Below, piece by piece: positions 5,265 through 10,161 of a stretch of 10,161 nucleotides of DNA (within the stretch, counting starts at the first letter, position 1; every line of letters begins with the position of its first letter). The position numbers were made by a program, and so were the translations under genes. Source of the DNA: CAIYEO01 sp037139575 (GTDB lineage Bacteria > Patescibacteriota > Saccharimonadia > Saccharimonadales > UBA4665); the NCBI GenBank assembly GCA_037139575.1, contig JBAXGD010000014.1, positions 1 to 10,161 on the forward strand. Reading direction: 5' to 3'. The notes beneath the pieces were generated by a model. The model was not told where the DNA came from. It did not search any database and worked only from the letters and a program-made list of their open reading frames with translations.

Positions 5265-6299
5265 ATGAATCTAGAATTTCTCAATTCTCTCAACTTTGGA
5301 ATCGATAATTTTTTCGATAAAAAAATAAGCAAATCTGATGTTCCTAGAATTAAAGAGCTGAATAGCACAATCAAAGATTTAATTATGAGAGGCGGAAAAA
5401 GATCACGCCCAGAACTATTCTTCCTAACCCTTTCTGCATATGGAATTGAAGATTCAGAAAAGTACATAAATTTAGCAGTTGCACTGGAAATATATCATCA
5501 ATTCCTGCTGGTTCACGATGATATAATTGATCAGGATTTTATAAGATATGACGGGCCAAATGTATCAGGGTACTATGCAAAAGAATTTGCTGAACTGGAC
5601 AAAACAATACCAGATTCATTGGCGTTACTGGCCGGCGATGCAATGTTTTCTTATGTGTACGAAATAATCGCCGATGACAATAGCCTCATTCCCAGCAATA
5701 AAGTCGATATTATTAAGCTATTTTCTGAAGTTAATGAAGGGGTGGTCAGCGGGCAAGTGCTTGATTCACTAAATGTAAAAACACTAAGCCCTACTTATAT
5801 AATTGAAGATTTGATTGAGATCCATACACTGAAGACCTCACTATATTCGATTCTTCTACCTATGAAGTTGGCTGCGATAATAGCTAAATTAAATAAAGAT
5901 GAAATTGGGCGGATCGAAGAATTCAGTCGTAGTTTTGGGGTATATTACCAGTTGGTAGATGACTATTCGGATTATTTTAAGAATGATTCAGCTTTTGATA
6001 TCAGAAAGAAACACAGAGATTTCAAACAAGGTAAAATTTCTTGTCCATACATATTTACAATCCAAAAATGCGATAAAAAGGACCGTCAATTCATCGATTC
6101 ATTATTTGGCGATAAGGAAATATCCATTAATGATATGGACAAGGTTATAGAAATTTTCAAGAGTCATGGCTCCGATAAATTATCGGCGGATCTAATAAAT
6201 AAATATTTAAATCAGTCCAAGAAATTGCTAGAGAAATTAGACATCAATAAAGAATCAAAATTATTAATTAGCCGAATGATTGATAAGTACAAAATATAA
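5265..6299 (+). CDS. Short-chain polyprenyl (probably geranylgeranyl-type) diphosphate synthase
   Basis: The 344-residue cytoplasmic enzyme is a trans-prenyltransferase that condenses isopentenyl diphosphate onto an allylic diphosphate. Motifs are G-G-K-R-S-R-P (43-49), the first Asp-rich motif D-D-I-I-D (85-89) after V-H, and the second D-D-Y-S-D (232-236) after Y-Y-Q-L-V, then GKISCP. Phe80, five residues before the first motif, with no insertion in that motif, is the pattern of archaeal-type C20 synthases, so a short product is inferred. The normal Arg pair after the first motif reads Arg94-Tyr95. Length is slightly above the usual 290-330. It follows the transporter gene by 19 bases with no clear Shine-Dalgarno site. 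It precedes the DUF2177-DUF1295 pair by 35 bases. Confidence 0.9.
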   Translation: MNLEFLNSLNFGIDNFFDKKISKSDVPRIKELNSTIKDLIMRGGKRSRPELFFLTLSAYGIEDSEKYINLAVALEIYHQFLLVHDDIIDQDFIRYDGPNVSGYYAKEFAELDKTIPDSLALLAGDAMFSYVYEIIADDNSLIPSNKVDIIKLFSEVNEGVVSGQVLDSLNVKTLSPTYIIEDLIEIHTLKTSLYSILLPMKLAAIIAKLNKDEIGRIEEFSRSFGVYYQLVDDYSDYFKNDSAFDIRKKHRDFKQGKISCPYIFTIQKCDKKDRQFIDSLFGDKEISINDMDKVIEIFKSHGSDKLSADLINKYLNQSKKLLEKLDINKESKLLISRMIDKYKI

Positions 6300-6329
6300 T
6301 ATTGGTAGTATACTAATAGCTAAAGGAGA
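6295..6329 (+). promoter_or_regulatory. Promoter region and strong Shine-Dalgarno site for the DUF2177 gene
   Basis: Two -10-like hexamers occur, TATAAT (6295-6300, overlapping the preceding stop codon) and TATACT (6309-6314), neither with a well-spaced -35 box. AAAGGAGA (6322-6329) is a strong Shine-Dalgarno site with 5 bases to the ATG at 6335. It is the only clear one in the window, which implies a leadered mRNA here, unlike its neighbours. Confidence 0.5.
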
Positions 6330-6334
6330 ATAAT

Positions 6335-6748
6335 ATGGATTTAAGTTTTTCACAACAAATAGTAGCGTACTTTATAAGTCTAGGAGCTTTTTTAGCAATT
6401 GATCTTACATGGCTTGGTTTAATTGCTAAGAATTTTTATCAGAAGAATTTAGGCGGCATGATGACAAAAAATCCAATTTGGAGTGCGGCTATACTTTTCT
6501 ATGCAGTATTTATCTTTAGTCTACTTTACTTTGTAATCTTGCCTGGACTAAATGCTAATTCTATTAAGACTCTTGTAACAAGAGCTTTGTTGTTCGGATT
6601 TATAACTTATGCGACTTATGACCTAACTAATTTAGCGACACTCAAGAACTGGCCAAAGAGCTTAACTGTGGTCGATTTAATTTGGGGATCAGTTTTATCT
6701 ACCCTCGTATCGCTAATCACCTTCATAGTTATTAAGAAATTATTCTAG
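6335..6748 (+). CDS. DUF2177 family membrane protein
   Basis: The 137-residue product has four predicted helices (about 10-30, 48-68, 78-98, 112-134). It matches DUF2177 (PF09945) by I-D-x-x-W-L-G-L-I-A-K-N-F-Y (Asp23, Trp26) in helix 1 and Y-D-L-T-N-L-A-T-L-K-N-W-P before the last helix, followed by D-L-I-W-G. The length is normal for the family and its function is unknown. The start is fixed by the Shine-Dalgarno site at 6322-6329. The DUF1295 gene follows after 7 bases. DUF2177 and DUF1295 genes are often neighbours in other bacteria, in clusters that can include cyclopropane-fatty-acid-synthase-like methyltransferases, which points to membrane-lipid modification (inference from general knowledge). 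Confidence 0.9.
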   Translation: MDLSFSQQIVAYFISLGAFLAIDLTWLGLIAKNFYQKNLGGMMTKNPIWSAAILFYAVFIFSLLYFVILPGLNANSIKTLVTRALLFGFITYATYDLTNLATLKNWPKSLTVVDLIWGSVLSTLVSLITFIVIKKLF

Positions 6749-6755
6749 GTAATTT

Positions 6756-7520
6756 ATGAATCAATTTCTACTCTCGGCCCTATGTCTTTTTATTTACATG
6801 TCTATTCTTTTCATTATTGCCCTAATTAAGAAAAATAATGCGATTGCAGATATTGGATATGGCGGCGGTTTTATCGTTGTGTCGCTCGTAAGCTTAATTC
6901 AAAATGGTGGCCACATCTACGCAACCATTCCATATCTACTGGTTTTACTATGGGGGATCCGTTTAGCTATTAGGATTGGTATTAGAAATCATGGTAAGCC
7001 AGAAGATTTTAGATATGCTGCTTGGCGCAAGGAATGGAAGAACTTTTATTTGAGAAGCTATCTCCAAATATTTATGCTTCAAGGCCTTATAATTTACGTA
7101 ATATCAGCACCGGTCTTGATGATTAATCTCTTTCCAAAAACAGTAAATTATTGGGTTTTTGGACTAGGTATATTGGTTTGGATTGTTGGATATCTATTTG
7201 AGGTGATTGGTGATTATCAGCTGGATGAATTTCTTAAGTTACCAAAGAAACCGAGTAGATACATGCAGACGGGACTTTGGTCGTTAACAAGACACCCAAA
7301 TTACTTTGGAGAGGCAACAATGTGGACGGGCATATTTATTATTTCCTTAGGGGTATCTATGTATGGAGTTTATGCGATCATTGGCCCGATTCTAATAACA
7401 TTCCTTCTCACTAAGGTTTCAGGAATACCAATGGTCGAGAAGCGGTGGAAAGATGATGCCGAGTGGAAGAAATACGCAAAAAAAACTCCTGCCTTCATCC
7501 CAAGATTAAATAGTAAATAA
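6756..7520 (+). CDS. DUF1295 family membrane protein (steroid 5-alpha reductase / ICMT-like fold)
   Basis: The 254-residue product has about six membrane segments (3-23, 32-52, 57-76, 102-125, 132-154, 187-218). The family signature G-L-W-S-L-T-R-H-P-N-Y-F-G-E at 173-186 is shared with the steroid 5-alpha reductase C-terminal domain and isoprenylcysteine methyltransferases. In those relatives the region binds the nucleotide or SAM cofactor. Family members are predicted membrane enzymes acting on lipids, with no settled substrate. A basic/aromatic loop (RNHGKPEDFRYAAWRKEW, about 77-94) is typical of DUF1295. Length is normal. It follows DUF2177 by 7 bases with only a weak AGGT ribosome-site candidate and is probably co-transcribed with it. 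Confidence 0.9.
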   Translation: MNQFLLSALCLFIYMSILFIIALIKKNNAIADIGYGGGFIVVSLVSLIQNGGHIYATIPYLLVLLWGIRLAIRIGIRNHGKPEDFRYAAWRKEWKNFYLRSYLQIFMLQGLIIYVISAPVLMINLFPKTVNYWVFGLGILVWIVGYLFEVIGDYQLDEFLKLPKKPSRYMQTGLWSLTRHPNYFGEATMWTGIFIISLGVSMYGVYAIIGPILITFLLTKVSGIPMVEKRWKDDAEWKKYAKKTPAFIPRLNSK

Positions 7521-7561
7521 TTACCAATAGTTCAATTATATTGTATAATAACAGATATAAT
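7521..7561 (+). promoter_or_regulatory. Promoter region of the yebC-ruv operon
   Basis: TTACCA (7521-7526), 17 bases, then TATAAT (7544-7549) forms a plausible sigma-70-type promoter. A second TATAAT at 7556-7561 lies 20 bases before the yebC ATG and 8 bases before an in-frame TTG. Either would give a short leader (about 14-26 bases) without a good Shine-Dalgarno site. It probably drives yebC and the three ruv genes, whose gaps contain no other strong box. Confidence 0.5.
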
Positions 7562-7581
7562 TTAAGTTATTGGGTAGCTAT

Positions 7582-8310
7582 ATGTCCGGACATTCAAAAT
7601 GGTCAACAATCAAAAGACAAAAAGGTGCAAAAGATGCTGCACGTGGTGCACTATTTACTAAAATAGGAAACGCTATCGCAGTTGCCGCTAAAGGTGGCGG
7701 AGATCCTGATACGAACTTTGCTCTTAGGCTCGCAGTAGATAAAGCAAAAGCTGCAAATATGCCACTTGCAAACATTCAAAGATCAATCGATAGAGGTTCT
7801 GGTAAATTAGGTGGCGCGCAAATTAGCGAGGTTATGTATGAAGGATATGGCCCTAAAGGCGTTGCAATACTGGTTGAGGCTGCAACCGACAATATTAACA
7901 GAACTCTCCCTGATGTTAGATTGGCTTTTTCTAAGCACGGTGGAAGAATGGCCGAACAAGGCGCAGTTGCATTTCAATTTACTAGGAAGGGCATGATTCG
8001 GATTAAAGGAAAAGGCGATGAATTGTTACTTCAGCTCATGGATTTAGGAGTTGATGATATTAGAGACGAAGAAGATGAAATGGTTATCTATACTGACCAA
8101 AAAGAACTTGCTAAAGTTAGAGATCAAATAAAAGCAGAAGGAATTGAAATTCTCGAAGCTGAATTAACTTACATACCTGGTAGTACAGTTGATATCGAGG
8201 ATAAAGAAACAGCCGGTAAGATTATTAGATTAATGGATGCTCTTGAAGACATTGATGATGTTACAAATATTCATATCAATTTCGAAATACCTGAAGAATT
8301 GGTAGATTAG
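7582..8310 (+). CDS. yebC: YebC/PmpR (TACO1) family protein
   Basis: The 242-residue cytoplasmic protein is full length (E. coli YebC is 246). It starts with the hallmark M-S-G-H-S-K-W, which fixes the ATG at 7582 rather than the in-frame TTG at 7570 that would add four residues. Further signatures are A-K-D-A-A-R-G, F-T-K-I, G-G-G-D-P-x-x-N, L-R-L-A-V-D-K-A-K-A-A-N-M-P and Y-E-G-Y-G-P-x-G-V-A. The family was long described as transcriptional regulators; more recent work supports a ribosome-associated role relieving stalls at proline-rich stretches, related to mitochondrial TACO1. Placement directly upstream of ruvC is the classic bacterial arrangement; only one base separates the two genes. 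Confidence 0.96.
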   Translation: MSGHSKWSTIKRQKGAKDAARGALFTKIGNAIAVAAKGGGDPDTNFALRLAVDKAKAANMPLANIQRSIDRGSGKLGGAQISEVMYEGYGPKGVAILVEAATDNINRTLPDVRLAFSKHGGRMAEQGAVAFQFTRKGMIRIKGKGDELLLQLMDLGVDDIRDEEDEMVIYTDQKELAKVRDQIKAEGIEILEAELTYIPGSTVDIEDKETAGKIIRLMDALEDIDDVTNIHINFEIPEELVD

Positions 8311-8311
8311 A

Positions 8312-8785
8312 ATGAGAATATTGGGTATTGACCCAGGAACAGGTATTTTAGGATTTGGGGTTATCGATGCGCAGCCGGGCGGTAAGGCGCGGATGGTTGA
8401 AGCTGGAGTTATTAGAACTCCCTCAACAGAATCCGATAGCCAGAGATTACTAACAATATATAACGAACTCGAATTAATAATTAACGAACACAAACCTACA
8501 ATTATGTCAGTAGAAAAACTTTTCTTTGCACAGAATGTCACTACTGCAATGACTGTTTCCCAGGCTCGTGGAGTAGTCTTGCTGTTAGGAGAAAAAAATA
8601 ACATGGAACTTTTTGAATTCACCCCTCTTCAAATTAAACAAGCTTTGACAGGCTATGGACGCGCAGACAAGAAGCAAATCCAGGAAATGGTTAAGATTTT
8701 GCTAAACCTAAAACAAGTTCCAAAACCAGATGATTGTGCCGATGCATTAGCCGCTGCGATAACTTGTTCGATTACTGTGAGATAA
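8312..8785 (+). CDS. ruvC: Holliday junction resolvase RuvC
   Basis: The 157-residue endonuclease resolves Holliday junctions with paired symmetric nicks, acting as a dimer with RuvAB. The RNase H-like fold carries the catalytic acids Asp7 (G-I-D-P-G), Glu68 (V-E-K-L-F-F), Asp141 and Asp144 (D-D-C-A-D-A-L-A), equivalent to E. coli D7, E66, D138 and D141. G-Y-G-R-A-D-K-K-Q (114-122) is the DNA-contact loop. The protein is slightly shorter than E. coli RuvC (173), ending soon after the last helix. It starts one base after the yebC stop and ends 7 bases before ruvA. There is no Shine-Dalgarno site, so translation probably follows yebC by re-initiation. Confidence 0.96.
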   Translation: MRILGIDPGTGILGFGVIDAQPGGKARMVEAGVIRTPSTESDSQRLLTIYNELELIINEHKPTIMSVEKLFFAQNVTTAMTVSQARGVVLLLGEKNNMELFEFTPLQIKQALTGYGRADKKQIQEMVKILLNLKQVPKPDDCADALAAAITCSITVR

Positions 8786-8792
8786 TGTATTT

Positions 8793-9380
8793 ATGATTGC
8801 TACAATAAACGGAAAAATAACTGAAAAAATAGGCGACTTGCTAGTCATTGAAGCTAGTGGGGTTGGATATGGTTTGAATGTAACTATTGAGGATTTTGGA
8901 TCAGTTAGCCTTGGGGATCAAACTAAATTTTATATTTATGATCACATCCGAGAGAATAGCCATGATCTATTTGGCTTTGCTAAGCTAGAAACCAAAAACC
9001 TTTTTGAGCAATTACTTTCAGTTAATGGTGTCGGGCCTAAAATGGCGCTTAGTATTTTAAATGTTGGCAATTCAAAAGATGTAAGAGCTGCCATAGCCAC
9101 AGGTAATACAGCGCTAATATCTAAAGCAAGCGGTGTAGGTAAGAGACTAGCTGAGCGTGTAGTTGTGGATCTCAAGGATAAGGTCGGACTCGTAGCCAGC
9201 GATCTTAGTGGAACTGACATCTTAACAAGTAGTAATTATATTGTTTCGGATGAAGCTACTCAGGCACTGATGAGTCTTGGATATAATCAAAATGACGCTG
9301 TCGGTGCACTTAAGGATATTGATGAATCCTTGCCTGTAGAACAAAGAATTAAGCTAGCACTTAAAGGTAGTAAAAGATGA
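8793..9380 (+). CDS. ruvA: Holliday junction branch-migration protein RuvA
   Basis: The 195-residue DNA-binding subunit forms a tetramer that holds the four-way junction and docks RuvB. The N-terminal OB domain (about 1-63) ends in L-F-G-F. Two helix-hairpin-helix motifs follow, V-N-G-V-G-P-K-M-A-L (77-86) and A-S-G-V-G-K-R-L-A-E (112-121). A linker (about 135-150) leads to the C-terminal RuvB-binding domain III (about 150-195; L-x-x-L-G-Y-N-x-x-D-A-V). Length is normal. In the acidic-pin position the E. coli Glu55-Asp56 pair reads Glu54-Asn55. Its stop TGA overlaps the ruvB ATG by four bases (ATGA), indicating translational coupling. The use of TGA as a stop supports the standard bacterial code. 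Confidence 0.96.
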   Translation: MIATINGKITEKIGDLLVIEASGVGYGLNVTIEDFGSVSLGDQTKFYIYDHIRENSHDLFGFAKLETKNLFEQLLSVNGVGPKMALSILNVGNSKDVRAAIATGNTALISKASGVGKRLAERVVVDLKDKVGLVASDLSGTDILTSSNYIVSDEATQALMSLGYNQNDAVGALKDIDESLPVEQRIKLALKGSKR

Positions 9381-10161
9381 TAGATAGAATAGTTGATACA
9401 ACTGAAGACCCAGAAATAGACAAAGAGTTAGAGCAAACTCTAAGACCCCATAATTTCGATAACTACATTGGCCAAGAAAAACTTAAAGAGAATCTAAAGC
9501 TTGCTATAGCTGCAGCCAAAAAAAGGGAAGAGACACTTGACCATGTTCTCTTGTATGGCCCTCCAGGTCTCGGTAAGACGACAATGGCTACTGTAATTGC
9601 CAATGAGATGGGTTCTCAGCTTAGAATCACGAGCGGGCCTGCTATTGAGCGAGCGGGTGATTTAGCTAGTCTAATTACAAACCTCCAGGACGGAGATATA
9701 TTATTTATCGATGAAATTCATAGATTACACAGGGTTGTCGAAGAAGTCCTTTACAGTGCCATGGAAGACTTCAAGCTAGATATAATGCTCGGCAAGGGCC
9801 CAAGTGCTAGGAGTATTCGCCTAGATCTTCCGAAGTTTACAATCATTGGAGCAACAACAAAGACTGGATCATTAGCGGCCCCACTTAGGGATCGTTTTGG
9901 TATGATACATCGCCTTGAATTCTACTCACCCAAAGAAATTGAAGACATATTACAAAGAGCTTCATCAATATTAGGAGTTAAATTAAAACCCGAAGCAGCA
10001 GCAATTCTAGCCGAGAGATCGAGATTAACTCCAAGAATAGCCAACCGCTTATTAAAAAGAGTAAGAGATTATGCGGATGTAAATGGTGACGGAATAATCG
10101 ATACTACTATAACAACAGAAACCCTGAAGCTTCTAGATATTGATAGCCGAGGTCTCGATTC
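9377..10161 (+). CDS. ruvB: Holliday junction branch-migration ATPase RuvB, 3' end missing
   Basis: The first 261 residues of an AAA+ helicase (usually 330-350) are present and the frame is open to the window end. RuvB hexamers pump DNA through the RuvA-held junction. Visible landmarks are G-P-P-G-L-G-K-T-T (Walker A, 61-69), L-F-I-D-E-I-H (Walker B, 109-115), G-A-T-T (sensor 1, 158-161), P-L-R-D-R-F-G with arginine finger Arg171, and T-P-R-I-A-N-R-L-L (sensor 2, 218-226). The winged-helix C-terminal domain is only beginning at the cut. The start ATG overlaps the ruvA stop, and the N-terminal L-R-P-x-x-F-D-x-Y-I-G-Q is typical, so the start is secure. Confidence 0.97.
   Translation, partial: MIDRIVDTTEDPEIDKELEQTLRPHNFDNYIGQEKLKENLKLAIAAAKKREETLDHVLLYGPPGLGKTTMATVIANEMGSQLRITSGPAIERAGDLASLITNLQDGDILFIDEIHRLHRVVEEVLYSAMEDFKLDIMLGKGPSARSIRLDLPKFTIIGATTKTGSLAAPLRDRFGMIHRLEFYSPKEIEDILQRASSILGVKLKPEAAAILAERSRLTPRIANRLLKRVRDYADVNGDGIIDTTITTETLKLLDIDSRGLD

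Noticed and set aside
7570..7581. TTG start adding four residues to YebC
   Set aside because: The family begins at M-S-G-H-S-K-W almost universally, so ATG 7582 is preferred. The 8-base distance from TATAAT to the TTG leaves a small doubt.
1..10161. CRISPR array, tRNA, insertion sequence or phage genes
   Set aside because: I saw no regularly spaced direct repeats, cloverleaf-like sequence, transposase motifs or terminal inverted repeats.

Overview
The window reads as a gene-dense, AT-rich bacterial chromosome segment. I infer a Candidate Phyla Radiation (Patescibacteria) genome, most likely Candidatus Saccharibacteria. The reasons are compact genes, near-absence of Shine-Dalgarno sites, -10 boxes sitting 6-7 bases ahead of start codons, a secreted YHYH-domain protein, and a lone short-chain prenyl synthase. 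TGA acts as a stop (ruvA ends in TGA and no gene reads through one), which argues against the code-25 Gracilibacteria and Absconditabacteria. The phylum call rests on gene style, not on a marker phylogeny. I saw no tRNA, rRNA, CRISPR array, insertion sequence or phage gene.

Region by region: 1-864 is the 3' part of a secreted YHYH-domain protein. 966-2009 is an alpha/beta hydrolase. 2065-2763 (minus) is a seven-helix membrane protein. An 89-bp divergent spacer with a perfect 9-bp inverted repeat separates it from an unrecognised 139-residue protein (2853-3272). That gene converges on an unrecognised 175-residue protein (3287-3814, minus). 3843-4508 is a HIT-family hydrolase followed by a small rhodanese. 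4538-5245 is a VIT1/CCC1-type metal transporter, followed after 19 bases by a short-chain polyprenyl diphosphate synthase (5265-6299). 6335-7520 is a DUF2177-DUF1295 membrane pair. 7582-10161 is the yebC-ruvC-ruvA-ruvB operon, with ruvB cut by the window end.

How the genes work together: ruvC, ruvA and ruvB encode the complete Holliday-junction branch-migration and resolution machinery, tightly packed behind yebC in the common bacterial order. The prenyl synthase, DUF2177 and DUF1295 may form a membrane-lipid unit, but that is inference from proximity. The most distinctive signal is promoter architecture. Four genes have an extended -10 box (TGn + TAnnnT-type hexamer) ending 6-7 bases before ATG, which implies leaderless mRNAs. 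The second is the mirrored promoter arrangement at 2763-2853. I did not find a convincing wholly new multi-gene system.
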